A DNA stretch of 64,000 nt from Martinezella lusitana (lineage in GTDB: Bacteria; Pseudomonadota; Alphaproteobacteria; Rhizobiales; Rhizobiaceae): NCBI RefSeq assembly GCF_014207095.1, contig NZ_JACHBG010000003.1:310001-374000 (forward strand), given 5' to 3'. Positions 54,401 to 63,100 of the stretch are shown here, one piece after another. The translations under genes were made by a program, and so were the position numbers. Under the pieces are notes generated by a model that had not been told where the DNA came from, did not search any database, and saw nothing but the letters and a program-made list of their open reading frames with translations. Position 1 is the first letter of the stretch. Every line of letters starts with the position of its first letter.

Positions 54401-55462
54401 CGCGTCGAGAATGACGATGGAGTAGGTCGGCAATGGCGCGCCGATGGTCACCGGGCGCTCCGGCGTCAGGTATCCCATGGTCGCAGTAACGGTTGCTTCC
54501 GTCGGGCCATAGGTGTTGAGGATCTGCCGCCCTTCTTTCGACCAGCGCGTCACGAGATTGTGCGGACAGGCCTCACCACCCACGAGGATGGCGCGGAGCG
54601 TCGGCACGTCGCTTTCGATCGAAGACAGCAGCGTTGGCGAACAGGCCATGCAGGTGATGGCATTTGCGCGCAGGAAATCTCCCAGCTCCTCGCCAACCAG
54701 GGTCATGCGACCAGGCGCAGGCACCACGGTAGCGCCTGCGGCGAAAGGTACCCATATCTCCTCGGTCGAGAAGTCGAAGGCGATGGTCATGCCCTGATAG
54801 ACACGGTCACCCGGACGGTAGCCATAGGCCTCTGCGGCGATGCGCACGAAGTTGCAGATGCTCTGGTGGCGTACGGCAACGCCCTTCGGCCGGCCGGTCG
54901 TACCCGAGGTATAGAGGATATAGCAGGTTTCGTCGTCCGTCGCTGCCACGTCCGGTAACGTGTCGGCATATCCGGCGATCTCGGAATAGTTCCCGTCGAT
55001 GACGACGTGCGGCACGGAAAGTCCCGCCGCGCGCGTTGCATAGTCGGGAACGGTGATGACGAGGCTGACGCCTGCATCCTCGACGATCAGCGCCATGCGC
55101 TCTTCCGGGAAGGCGGGCGCAAGCGGCACGAAGGCGGCGCCGGCCTTCATTACGGCCAGGATGGTAATATAGGTCTCGGCGGAACGATCGAGAAGCAGCG
55201 CCACGCGGTCGCCCGGCTTGACGCCACGTTCGATGATCAGTCGAGCGAAACGGTTGGCTTGAGCGTCCATTTCCCGATAGGTCCAGACGCGGCCATTGTC
55301 GATGACGGCAGGAGAAGGGCCATGGACATCGACCAGCATTTCGAAGACGCGGGAGAGCCGCTCGTCGGGGCGGCCTTTAAGGATTGAATCGGGGCCGCGC
55401 AGGATCTGCGGCGCGCGGCCTTTCCCGACTATTTCAATAACGTCCTGAGCCTGGCCGTGCAT
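51443..55462 (-). CDS. Pls/PosA-type non-ribosomal peptide synthetase with membrane-embedded beta-helix domains
   Basis: A 1,339-residue single-module NRPS from ATG 55462 (after CAGGGACCG); TTG 55489 would add nine residues. Adenylation domain about 40-530: core motifs YILYTSGTTGRPKG (A3), NTYGPTEATV (A5), YRTGDLG (A7), IRGYRIELGEIE (A8) and a Lys in SDKVDTRKLP (A10). Carrier domain with pantetheine Ser575 in DDLGANSLLMARF. The remaining 700 residues have about six transmembrane helices in three pairs, each followed by a left-handed beta-helix acyltransferase-like domain (about 745-860, 955-1100, 1205-1330). No condensation or thioesterase domain is present. This architecture is that of epsilon-poly-L-lysine synthetase, which makes an amino-acid homopolymer at the inner membrane. 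Product here unknown. Confidence 0.93.
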   Translation of the reverse strand: MHGQAQDVIEIVGKGRAPQILRGPDSILKGRPDERLSRVFEMLVDVHGPSPAVIDNGRVWTYREMDAQANRFARLIIERGVKPGDRVALLLDRSAETYITILAVMKAGAAFVPLAPAFPEERMALIVEDAGVSLVITVPDYATRAAGLSVPHVVIDGNYSEIAGYADTLPDVAATDDETCYILYTSGTTGRPKGVAVRHQSICNFVRIAAEAYGYRPGDRVYQGMTIAFDFSTEEIWVPFAAGATVVPAPGRMTLVGEELGDFLRANAITCMACSPTLLSSIESDVPTLRAILVGGEACPHNLVTRWSKEGRQILNTYGPTEATVTATMGYLTPERPVTIGAPLPTYSIVILDAQSPKLSEPGELGEIGIAGIGLAVGYLNRPDLTEQKFIPDFVGLPNNPSQRIYRTGDLGRINSDGEIEYHGRIDTQVKIRGYRIELGEIEAVLLDQPGIAQAAVTTWEIEPGRVELVGYYALKIGADAIARGDLARELRRRLPDYMVPSFLEELPALPMTVSDKVDTRKLPKPASLRLGTERNEILPSTDDQRFMTDALREVLKIDDIYVEDHFFDDLGANSLLMARFCAKLRTRKEWATTSMRDIYMHPTVAALAQHLHGPEEEVVAVEETCLTHRASNFAYWTCGIGQLAFYGLYSYFSLWLLNYGLNWVYEMLDDPVQLYLRCAILSAAVFFGMSGFAVLMKWLLIGRWKAESFPIWGLRYYRFWVVQTLIRTAPVVLFRGSPLYSLYLRMLGARLGRNTTIECRTIPVCTDLISVGENSILRKESTLLGYHAQAGYIHTGSIAIGRDAFVGLGCVIDIDTSIGDRAQLGHASSLRRGQHIPDDDHWHGSPAVSTSADYCKVHGVTLSRTRRILYDTVQLITMFALVTPFPLLFQTYWQNVSDDYQETIGIVAIGTTITLFGAIALAIIAALAVPRLFSLVLKPGRTYRLYGFHFWLQSIVEVCTNIRLVNLLFGDSSAVVHYIRALGWNLNEVVQTGSNFGSNQQQDNPLMCEIGSGTMVSDGLYMINIHKSASTFRLEHTKVGERNYFGNNIFYPPDGKTGENCLLGTKVMVPVDGVLRENVGLLGSPPFEIPRMVKRDMELIQGVSDEDRRARLPHKNRHNFATALMFVATQWVALFVTLTIWDRALNYYTEWAQTALFVAVVLTASLTIPFYIFVEWASLGFRRLRPQMTTIYDITFWRHERHWKLADSPIVRLFAGTPFRPMILRALGVKVGRRVYDGGSNLTERSLVEIGDDATLNEGCVIQAHSLEEGAFKSDYIRIGNGCTLSPAAFIHYGVTMGDGSIADVDCFVMKGEILEPYSIWRGNPAKLHSFVRPVADA

Positions 55463-55902
55463 TTCGGTCCCTGATTCACTGATTTCCAAAATTGCGTCTG
55501 CTTGCCGTTTTCGGCGGTGCCAAAGGCAGCTGCAGTTGCCGCGCAGGCGGCTTACGAGCTACCCAGGCAAAAGGAAAGTGGATTTTGCGGCATATTAAAA
55601 AAAAGTAACCTTTTGTGCCGTGTAGTGGCGCGAACGCTTCGGGCAGGCGCGCAGGACCGGCTCTTTGCGGCCATCGCGTGGGTATAAATCTACCGCTGAG
55701 GACCATGTCGCTCATCGTTCAGGTTCCCGGATCCTAGTGCCCGCGACGATACTTTCCCCACCGCAACCTAACTTAGATTGGGATCGTGCAGGCACCCGAT
55801 ACAATCTGGCGTTTTCGGCCCATCGTCAAGCAAAACGAGAACGCGATCGCTTTTCCGACGCGCGCTACGCAAAATGTTTGGATTTTGCAATCCCATCGGG
55901 AA
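55463..55902. other. Promoter region of the NRPS operon
   Basis: About 440 bases without a gene. It includes an A-run region (around 55598-55615) that lowers local GC and may hold the NRPS promoter. The upstream aminotransferase gene ends at 55903, in the same direction; no strong terminator was recognised. Confidence 0.4.
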
Positions 55903-57219
55903 CTACCAGGCGGCAAAGCCCTCGGTGATCGAATCCGGGACGAGTCCATTGGAGATGTCGGCAAAAGCCTGATCGAGGATATTGATCGCCCGGTCGATTT
56001 CGTCTTCGGTAATCGTCAGCGGCGGCGTGATTTCGAGAACATTGCCGCTCATCCCGACGTAGTAGAGCACGAGCCCCAGCTCGTAGGCGCGATAGATGAG
56101 CTTTGCCGTTTCGCGCTTTACCGGAACGCGGCTTCCTCCCTGCTTAACGAGCTCGACGCCGCAGGCGAGCCCGCGGCCCCGAACATCACCGATGAGAGCG
56201 TGCTTGTCGGCAAGCTGCAACAATTTTCGGTGCAGGACTTGCCCCTTCTGCCCGGCCGCGTCGGAAAGGCCTTCTTTCTCGATCGTGTCGAGGACGGCAA
56301 GACCGGCCGCCGCGCAGATGGGATTTCCTTGCAGGGTCTGCATGGCAAAGGCGCTTGCACAGTCCAGGATCCTTTTTGGAGCGATCACCGCCGATAGCGG
56401 CAGACCTCCACCCAGACCTTTGCCAAGGACCAGAATGTCCGGAACGAAGCCCTCATGCTCGAAGCAATGCAGCTTGCCGCTGCGGCCGAGGCCGACCTTC
56501 ACCTCGTCGCAGACAACGAGGATATCGTGTTCCCGGCATAGGGCTGCAAATTTTTGGAGGAAGCCCTCGGGCGGCACGATCACGCCGCCATCCGAGAGGA
56601 TCGGTTCGATGAAGGCCGCAGCAAAGGATTTGGGCTCGGCCTCCCTCAGCTTCGCTCGGAAAAGCTTGAGAACCGCATCACCGCTCGGGTCGTCGCGGTA
56701 GGGGCGATAGGGATCAGGGTAAGGAAGCTGCAGCAAACCTTCTGCCTTTGCGGCTCCCGCCTGCACGGTATGGCCGGAAAATGCCATAGAGCCGATGGTG
56801 CAGCCGTGATAGGCACCGGTGAAGGAGACGAGGCCGGTGCGGCCGGTCGCCTCCATCACGGCCCGAGAGACTGCTTCGTTGGCGTCCGAACCGGAGTGGC
56901 CGAACCAAATCTTATGTGTGCCCTTGCCAGGAAAGGACGCCAGCAGCTTTTCGGCCAGCGCCACAGCCGGCTCGTTCGAAGCCGACAGAATGCTGGCGCC
57001 TGCGGGATTGGCAACTGCGCGGGAGACCGCTTCGACAATCGCAGGGTGACCGTAACCAAGACTTGCTGCGCCCCATGCTCCGGAAAAATCGATGAGTTCC
57101 CGACCGCTTTCCTCGATCAGCGTCGCGCCTTTGCCGCCCGCGACAGCGAGAGGAAAAAAGCGTAGCTTCTGCAAGGAGCCGATGGCCTTGCCATCGCGCT
57201 CGTAGAGCGCTTCCGTCAT
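55903..57219 (-). CDS. Class III PLP-dependent aminotransferase
   Basis: A 438-residue enzyme. PLP-binding features: SGSDANEAVSRA, YHGCTIGSMAFSG, the Asp of ILVVCDEVKVGLGRSG and the Schiff-base Lys in LVLGKGLGGGLPLSA. ATG 57219 overlaps the upstream amidohydrolase stop (ATGA), after GGAGGAGTGCC. It resembles omega-amino acid or amine:pyruvate-type aminotransferases of amine catabolism. Although next to the NRPS gene, its coupling upstream places it in the RpiR-associated catabolic operon. Confidence 0.9.
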   Translation of the reverse strand: MTEALYERDGKAIGSLQKLRFFPLAVAGGKGATLIEESGRELIDFSGAWGAASLGYGHPAIVEAVSRAVANPAGASILSASNEPAVALAEKLLASFPGKGTHKIWFGHSGSDANEAVSRAVMEATGRTGLVSFTGAYHGCTIGSMAFSGHTVQAGAAKAEGLLQLPYPDPYRPYRDDPSGDAVLKLFRAKLREAEPKSFAAAFIEPILSDGGVIVPPEGFLQKFAALCREHDILVVCDEVKVGLGRSGKLHCFEHEGFVPDILVLGKGLGGGLPLSAVIAPKRILDCASAFAMQTLQGNPICAAAGLAVLDTIEKEGLSDAAGQKGQVLHRKLLQLADKHALIGDVRGRGLACGVELVKQGGSRVPVKRETAKLIYRAYELGLVLYYVGMSGNVLEITPPLTITEDEIDRAINILDQAFADISNGLVPDSITEGFAAW

Positions 57220-58037
57220 TCCGGGCACTCCTCCAGCGCGGTTTCAAGGCAGCGGGTGAGGCAGGCTCCCCAATGATTTACGCCGGCGAGCGTGTCGATC
57301 AGATCGTGGCGCACTTCGATCAAAGCTCCGGGGAGCCCCCGCCCATCCGCATGCACCGGCACCGTGTAGTCTTCGTCCGGATGAATGTTATAGGGCTCAT
57401 TGTCGCCGATGGTGAGATCGGGATCCGCGCTCAGCGAGCGGATCAGCGACCGGGCGAAGGCTTCGGCATCCCGATAGAGGATACCAGCCTGCCAGGGGCG
57501 CGTGTTGCCGAAGTAGACCGGCGTGAAGCTGTGGATGCCGACGACCAGGGTGCGCCTGCCTTCGGCCTGCCTCAGATCCAGCCGCCTGGAAATCGCATCG
57601 GCGAAGGGCTTGAACAGGCTGTCGACGCGATTTGCCTTCTCGGCGTCGCTCAGATCGAGATTGCCCGGCACCATGGTGGTCTCGCTGACCTCCGGAATGG
57701 CGGTGGGTGCGCCCAGGGGGCGATTGCAATCGATCACAAGGCGCGAGTAGTTGGCCATGAACAGGGGGGCGTCGAGTCTCCGGCTCAAATATTGAGCAAG
57801 AGCTGAGACGCCGATGTCCCAGGCAATATGACGCCGGCGCTCGCTTTCCGGCAGGCCGAGGTCACCGAGCGCCCGGGGGATGCGATTGGATGCGTGTTCG
57901 CACAAAAGCAGGTAGGGCGAGCGGCCGTCAGGGTTGACGACCGCATAAGGCGGCGGCTCGTCGATCGCAAGCAATGGCAGCTGCGGGTCGTGTCGCCACC
58001 GGTTTTCCGGGCGTTTGATGGCTGTGGTCGAAGTCAT
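57216..58037 (-). CDS. N-formylglutamate amidohydrolase family protein
   Basis: A 273-residue zinc amidohydrolase of PF05013. Visible motifs: LLLCEHASNRIPRAL (metal Glu and His), HIAWDIGVSALAQYLS, NYSRLVIDCNRP, and VVGIHSFTPVYFG (metal His). In histidine catabolism this family (HutG) removes the formyl or formimino group of glutamate; here the neighbours are not hut genes, so another N-acyl or gamma-glutamyl substrate is likely. It is 10 bases after the glutamine-synthetase-like gene. Confidence 0.88.
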   Translation of the reverse strand: MTSTTAIKRPENRWRHDPQLPLLAIDEPPPYAVVNPDGRSPYLLLCEHASNRIPRALGDLGLPESERRRHIAWDIGVSALAQYLSRRLDAPLFMANYSRLVIDCNRPLGAPTAIPEVSETTMVPGNLDLSDAEKANRVDSLFKPFADAISRRLDLRQAEGRRTLVVGIHSFTPVYFGNTRPWQAGILYRDAEAFARSLIRSLSADPDLTIGDNEPYNIHPDEDYTVPVHADGRGLPGALIEVRHDLIDTLAGVNHWGACLTRCLETALEECPE

Positions 58038-58047
58038 GATCCATCCA

Positions 58048-59394
58048 TCAATATACGGAGGCGTAACGGGCGCAGAGCACTTCGGGAGAAAGGTCTGCGA
58101 CGATCTCGATCTCCTTGCGCTTCATGGCAAAGTAGCAATCGAGGAAGTCCTTGGAGAACCAGCCTGTCACGGTTTTGTCCGCGGCAAGCGTGTCGAGGGC
58201 CTCGGAAAGGCTCGACGGCAGGCGGTGAACACCAAGTTTTACCTGTTCTTCCGCCGAGAAGTTCGAAGGGTCCGAATTGATCAATGGCGGCTGCTCGAGC
58301 CCCGCCCTTATGCCCTCGAGGCCGGCCTTGAGGACGACGGCCAGGGATAGGTGCGGACTGGCGCAGGCGTCTGCGGCGCGATACTCCATGTTGAATTGCC
58401 TGGCCGGATCGCTTCCCGGCAGGTCCAGTGTCGGGCAGATGCGCAGGGTGGCCTCGCGGTTCTTTTCGCCGAGGCAGGTAAAGGCGGCGCTCCAGTGATG
58501 CGGCACGAGGCGCATATAGGAGAGCACTGAGGGCGCCGTAAATGCCGCAAGTGCCGGCAGATGCTTGATGACGCCGGCGGCAAACGAGCCGGCCACCTTG
58601 GAAAGCCGGCCAGGTCGTGACGCATCGAAAGTGACAGGCTTGCCCTCAAGGTCGGTGAAGCTCACATGCAGGTGCACGCCGTTGCCGACGCCGTTCGGGT
58701 CGGTTTTCGGCGCGAAGCTCGCATTCCAGCCGAAGAGCGCTGCCACTTCCTTGGTGACGGCGCGAATGGTCGCGCCCCTGTCGGCGGCGGCGAGCGCGGG
58801 TGCAGGGCGGCAGGTGATTTCGAATTGATCCTTGCCATATTCCGGCAGGAACATTTCCGGCTCCGCGCCGGCTTCCTTCAGCGCTGTCATCAGCAGCGGG
58901 CCGAAGGGTTCGGCGCGGCGCTGCGCGCGCAGACCGAAGGAGGGAGCGGCCGGCCAGTCGACGCCAAGAAGCTGGAACTCCTGTTCGACTGCCGCGACGA
59001 CCTTGAGCCCCGCCTCGCGTTCGAATTCCGAAATCGTTGCCTTGAGGAAACTGCGCACGCAGCATTCCCAGGGCTCGCCCTTCAGATTGGTGATATCGGA
59101 GTGATAAAAATGCAACGGTGTGACGTCGGGCAGGCAGGTGACGCGCGCCTTGCTGTCGGGATCCGCTATCAGCCTGAGGTCGCCGGATGAGCCCCATGGG
59201 TTGGGATCGGCAATCAGGTCGAATGGCGTCAGTGCCAGGTTGGCGGGCACCCAGCCGACCCCTTTGCGCAGGTAGCTGTCGATTTCGGATGCGGCGAAGC
59301 TGCGGCCTCTTGTGATGCCGGCGATATCGGTTGTGACGAAGGTGGCAAGCTCCATCAGGTCGGAGGTTGCCTTGCCGTTGCTGTTGTCGCTCAT
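58048..59394 (-). CDS. Glutamine synthetase family protein (gamma-glutamyl-amine ligase-like)
   Basis: A 448-residue class III/PuuA-like GS. The catalytic domain shows AAVEQEFQL (first metal Glu), FEITCRPAPALAAADRG, GNGVHLHVSF, NREATLRICP and FNMEYRAADACASPHLSLAVVLKAG, which corresponds to the conserved NxExRxxDxxxNPYL region with differences. These enzymes ligate glutamate to an amine instead of ammonia. Together with an amidohydrolase and aminotransferase it suggests catabolism of an amine through a gamma-glutamyl intermediate. Confidence 0.88.
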   Translation of the reverse strand: MSDNSNGKATSDLMELATFVTTDIAGITRGRSFAASEIDSYLRKGVGWVPANLALTPFDLIADPNPWGSSGDLRLIADPDSKARVTCLPDVTPLHFYHSDITNLKGEPWECCVRSFLKATISEFEREAGLKVVAAVEQEFQLLGVDWPAAPSFGLRAQRRAEPFGPLLMTALKEAGAEPEMFLPEYGKDQFEITCRPAPALAAADRGATIRAVTKEVAALFGWNASFAPKTDPNGVGNGVHLHVSFTDLEGKPVTFDASRPGRLSKVAGSFAAGVIKHLPALAAFTAPSVLSYMRLVPHHWSAAFTCLGEKNREATLRICPTLDLPGSDPARQFNMEYRAADACASPHLSLAVVLKAGLEGIRAGLEQPPLINSDPSNFSAEEQVKLGVHRLPSSLSEALDTLAADKTVTGWFSKDFLDCYFAMKRKEIEIVADLSPEVLCARYASVY

Positions 59395-59441
59395 GAGTTC
59401 CCCTTGTTTCGTGTCTGCCTATGGAGCTGCGCCGGCGGAGA

Positions 59442-60104
59442 TCACGCTGCGGCGAGGCCTTTCAGGCGGTCGACAACGGTTTCGGTATCTGTGGTCCAGC
59501 AATAGCCGGAATAGGCGCGAAGAGCGCCTTCATGGCGTTCCTGGCTGTAGGTGGCGCAGGCATCCGCGACCACGGTCACCAGATAGCCGCGGTCGGCAGC
59601 ATCGCGCACGGCCATGTCGACGCACTGATCTGTCACGACGCCGGCAATGATAAGATAGCGGGTGTTGAGGTTGCGCAGCACGTAGTCGATGTTGGTCGAA
59701 TTGAAGACACCGGAGGATGTCTTCGGCAGGATGATCTCGTTGTCGATCGGCTTCAGTGCGTCGATTACCTGGCCTTCCGGCGAGCCCTTCGGTACGTGCA
59801 TGTCGGAAAGCTTGTGATCGAGCGAACGGTCGCGGCCGTCGAGCGTCAGGCTCTCGATGATCGTATGCAGTACGTTGCAGCCGGCCGTGCGCGCTGCTTC
59901 GAGGATACGAACCTGGTTCGGGATCACCGTATCGCGCAGGCGACGGTGATAGTAGCTGTCGGCATCCTGTGGATGCGTCGGATCAAGGTTCGGCTCGCAC
60001 CAGATGCGCTGCATATCGACAAAAAGCACGCTAGTCGTGCCGGGTTCGTAGGCGCTGTCGCGCCGCAGCAGATCCTTGCCGTACTGTACTTCAATCATGC
60101 CCAT
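59442..60104 (-). CDS. Isochorismatase-like cysteine hydrolase
   Basis: A 220-residue protein of the isochorismatase superfamily. The catalytic triad is visible: Asp in VLFVDMQRIW, Lys in IILPKTSSGVFNST and Cys in GVVTDQCVDMAVRDAADRGY. Family members include N-carbamoylsarcosine, nicotinamide and ureidoacrylate amidases, so an amide or ureide is a likely substrate. ATG 60104 follows GGAGGACAGAC. It sits between the GS-like and RpiR genes. Confidence 0.9.
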   Translation of the reverse strand: MGMIEVQYGKDLLRRDSAYEPGTTSVLFVDMQRIWCEPNLDPTHPQDADSYYHRRLRDTVIPNQVRILEAARTAGCNVLHTIIESLTLDGRDRSLDHKLSDMHVPKGSPEGQVIDALKPIDNEIILPKTSSGVFNSTNIDYVLRNLNTRYLIIAGVVTDQCVDMAVRDAADRGYLVTVVADACATYSQERHEGALRAYSGYCWTTDTETVVDRLKGLAAA

Positions 60105-60149
60105 GTCTGTCCTCCAGAGGAAATCTCGTTTCGTCGTTGTCGCGGGATC

Positions 60150-61031
60150 TCACGTCCCGCTGCCGACTGCTGTGGTGTAGGCGTCTTCGGTAATGGCGTA
60201 GCTGCGGCGCAACTCTTCCATGCGTTCGATCCGCTGGCGGGATTGCGTTGCAAGCCGCGCGGTAAGGCCGGCAATCAAGGCTTCGGTCTGCGCGATAGCC
60301 GGGACCATCGTGTCGTAGGGCGACACCGTGTCGACGGTCGACGTCAGAGTGACGGAGGCGAACTGCCCAATGGGCGAGAGCCATCGATCGGTGAACAGCA
60401 CGATCTTTGCACCCTGTTTTGCCGCCTGCCGGGCAAAACGGATCGTATCGTTCTGATAGCGCCGATAGTCGTAAACGAAGAGGACGTCGCGCTTGCCGAA
60501 GTCGACCAGGTGGTCGACCTGATCGGCCTGTGAACCGTTGATCCAGCGAGTGTCCGGACGTAGTTGCTTCATGTGGGACCAGAGAAGGCCGGCCATGAAG
60601 CCGCTGAAGCGGCCGCCGAGACAGTGAACCCTGAGATTGAGATCGGCGGCGGCATCGATTGCTGCCTCGAAATCGTCAGGCGGCAGCATATGCATCGAGG
60701 ATTCCAGCGCGTGAACGCTGGCGCGCAAGAAATACTGATAGAAATTTTCCTGTTCGAGCGAGGGCTTGCGGGTGTCGAGCATGGACAGCGGCGAACTCAT
60801 GCGTTCCTGCACTTCGTCGAGCAACGCGGCCTGGAATTCCGCATAGCCCTCATACCCCAGCTTGTTGGCGAAACGCACAACCGTCGGGTTGCTGACGTCG
60901 GCTGCCGTGGCGAGATTGGCCACGGTGTTGAGGGCCGCCGCCGGATAGTTCGACAGCAGCTGCCGGACGATCTTGAGTTCGGCGCGGGTAAAATCGATGC
61001 CCCCTTCGGTGAGGCGATCTCGAATGGTCAC
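60150..61031 (-). CDS. MurR/RpiR-family transcriptional regulator
   Basis: A 293-residue regulator: N-terminal HTH_6 domain (LNTVANLATAADVSNPTVVRFANKLGYEGYAEFQ) and C-terminal SIS domain (about 120-260, VHCLGGRFSGFMAGLLW and GAKIVLFTDRWLSPI) that usually binds a phosphosugar or related ligand. It heads the catabolic operon and is divergent from the Liv-type transporter, and probably controls both. Confidence 0.93.
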   Translation of the reverse strand: MTIRDRLTEGGIDFTRAELKIVRQLLSNYPAAALNTVANLATAADVSNPTVVRFANKLGYEGYAEFQAALLDEVQERMSSPLSMLDTRKPSLEQENFYQYFLRASVHALESSMHMLPPDDFEAAIDAAADLNLRVHCLGGRFSGFMAGLLWSHMKQLRPDTRWINGSQADQVDHLVDFGKRDVLFVYDYRRYQNDTIRFARQAAKQGAKIVLFTDRWLSPIGQFASVTLTSTVDTVSPYDTMVPAIAQTEALIAGLTARLATQSRQRIERMEELRRSYAITEDAYTTAVGSGT

Positions 61032-61199
61032 TTCCTATCTCCCCCTGCGATCGGCGTTGGTCCGCTGATCTTCATTTTGTTACATTATTGCTATCAGTCA
61101 ACAGAAATTGAAACAAGATTGACATATTGATTTTCTCGACTAACGTTTGTTGCGGGAACGGCCCAAAAAACCTGGGTCTAAAAAATCGGGAGAATTCTG

Positions 61200-63080
61200 A
61201 TGGTGCGCATAAGGCGTGGGACCGTCGCCGGGATCATTGCGACGGTGCTCCCTCTGGTCATTGCGACCCTCGTGGCGGCAGGCCTCTTTCCGGGAGGCGG
61301 CGAACGGCTGGTAACGCTGTTCCTGATCTACGTCGTCGCCGTGATTGGTACATCCGTCTATAGCGGCAATTCCGGTATCATCTCGTTCGGCAATACCGGC
61401 TTCATGGCGATAGGCGCCTATGCTGCCGGGCTACTGACCATCAGCCCGATCATACAGAAAACGGCCCTGCCGCATCTGCCGGTTTGGCTGACGGGATGGG
61501 GTCTACCGTTCATTCCAGCCCTTCTCGTCGCTCTCGTCGTCGTGGCGCTGGTGGCGATTGCGATTGGTATTCCAGTGGCGCGGCTTGCCGGATCGTCTGC
61601 CTCGATCTGCACGCTCGGCTTTCTGGTGATCGTCCATGTCGTGCTTGTCGCGTCGAGCGATTTCACCCGCGGCAGCCAGACCTTCTTCGGCATACCGCGT
61701 GCGGTAAATATCTGGATGGCGTTGCCCTTTGCGATCGTTGCCGTGGCGATTGCGCGCATCTACCGCGATTCAAGTGCGGGCATGAAGCTGCGCGCTTCGC
61801 GTGAAGACGAAATCGCCTCCACCGCTGTCGGCGTGAATGTGCGGCTGCATCGTTTCCTTGCCTGGGTTCTCGGCGCCGTTCTGTCCGGCGCGGCCGGGGT
61901 GCTGCTCGGTCATTTCATCGGTGCCTTCTCGCCGAAAGATTTCTACTTCAACCTGACCTTCCTGTTGCTCGCCATGTTGATCCTCGGCGGCATCACCACC
62001 GTTTCCGGTGCTGTCATCGGTACTGCGGTCATCATGGTGATCGTCGAATTGCTCAGGAAGCTCGAAGGCGGTGTCGATCTTGGCTTCTTTTCCTTGCCGA
62101 CTGTCTTCGGCCTGACCGATATCGGCATTGGTTTGGCGATCCTGCTTGTGATGTATCGCCTGCAGGACGGTCTTCTCGGGGTGCGCGAGATCGACGAGCA
62201 GCTGCCGTTCTTAAAACGCCTGGCTGCCGGGAAGGCGCAGTCGTCTGCGAAGCCCGACACAACGGAAGCAGCCAGCATTGAAGGCGACGTGCTGCGGGTG
62301 GAAAATGTCGGCAAGCGGTTTTCCGGGCTCGTTGCGCTCGAGGATGCCAATTTCGAAGTTCGTCCGGGCCTCGTCACCGGCCTGATCGGCCCGAACGGCG
62401 CCGGCAAATCGACACTGATCAACAGCATCTCTGGCGTCGTGCCGCCATCGACCGGACGGGTGACCGTCGGCGGCGTCGATGTCGCCTCGCTGCCGGTTCA
62501 TCGCGTGCCGATCGCCGGCCTTGCGCGTACCTTCCAGAATATCCGCCTCTTCAAGAACCTGACGGCGCTGGAAAATGTCACGGTTGCCGCAAGCGCTGTC
62601 GCGCGCGATGGCGCGGATCCCGTCGATCTTGCCCGCGATGCGCTTTTCGAGGTTGGCCTCGGCGACGTCGCCGACCAGCTGGCGGGGACACTCTCTTATG
62701 GTGCGCAGCGCCGTCTCGAAATCGCCCGCGCCCTGGCGCTGAAGCCCCGCTATCTGCTGCTCGACGAGCCGGCCGCCGGCATGAACCCTGCGGAGACGAT
62801 GGAATTGATGGCTGTGCTGGACCGGATCCGCACGAAATATCGCCTCGGCCTCCTCGTGGTCGAGCACGACCTCAAGCTCATCATGCGCCTGTGCGATGTC
62901 GTCGTGGTCCTGAACAAGGGGCAGCAGATCGCCATCGGTACGCCAGCCGAGATCCAGTCGAATCCCGCTGTCATCGAGGCCTATATCGGCCGCCGCCGCT
63001 CAACGGCAAAGCACGAGCTACCCAAAGCCGAGGCACCTTTACTCAATCTCGATCCGCATACGAGCGGCAAGACAGCATAA
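61200..63080 (+). CDS. Branched-chain amino acid-type ABC permease fused to its ATPase (LivM-LivG)
   Basis: A 626-residue fusion. Residues 1-330 are a LivM-type permease with about nine helices (IISFGNTGFMAIGAYAAG is the conserved early segment). After a linker of about 35 residues, residues about 365-600 are a LivG-type ATPase: Walker A GPNGAGKSTLINS, TFQNIRLFKNLTALENV (Q-loop and LivG signature), signature region LSYGAQRRLEIARAL, Walker B YLLLDEPAAGMNP and switch His VEHDLKLIM. The start ATG at 61200 is 168 bases from the divergent regulator. The separate LivH and LivF partners are not seen and may lie beyond the window. Confidence 0.93.
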   Translation: MVRIRRGTVAGIIATVLPLVIATLVAAGLFPGGGERLVTLFLIYVVAVIGTSVYSGNSGIISFGNTGFMAIGAYAAGLLTISPIIQKTALPHLPVWLTGWGLPFIPALLVALVVVALVAIAIGIPVARLAGSSASICTLGFLVIVHVVLVASSDFTRGSQTFFGIPRAVNIWMALPFAIVAVAIARIYRDSSAGMKLRASREDEIASTAVGVNVRLHRFLAWVLGAVLSGAAGVLLGHFIGAFSPKDFYFNLTFLLLAMLILGGITTVSGAVIGTAVIMVIVELLRKLEGGVDLGFFSLPTVFGLTDIGIGLAILLVMYRLQDGLLGVREIDEQLPFLKRLAAGKAQSSAKPDTTEAASIEGDVLRVENVGKRFSGLVALEDANFEVRPGLVTGLIGPNGAGKSTLINSISGVVPPSTGRVTVGGVDVASLPVHRVPIAGLARTFQNIRLFKNLTALENVTVAASAVARDGADPVDLARDALFEVGLGDVADQLAGTLSYGAQRRLEIARALALKPRYLLLDEPAAGMNPAETMELMAVLDRIRTKYRLGLLVVEHDLKLIMRLCDVVVVLNKGQQIAIGTPAEIQSNPAVIEAYIGRRRSTAKHELPKAEAPLLNLDPHTSGKTA

Positions 63081-63100
63081 CAATCCAGAGGAGAATAATA

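Noticed and set aside
55903-57219. Aminotransferase as a dedicated supplier of diaminobutyrate for the NRPS
   Set aside because: It overlaps the upstream amidohydrolase gene and is 440 bases from the NRPS, so it belongs to the catabolic operon; no ectB-like signature was evident.
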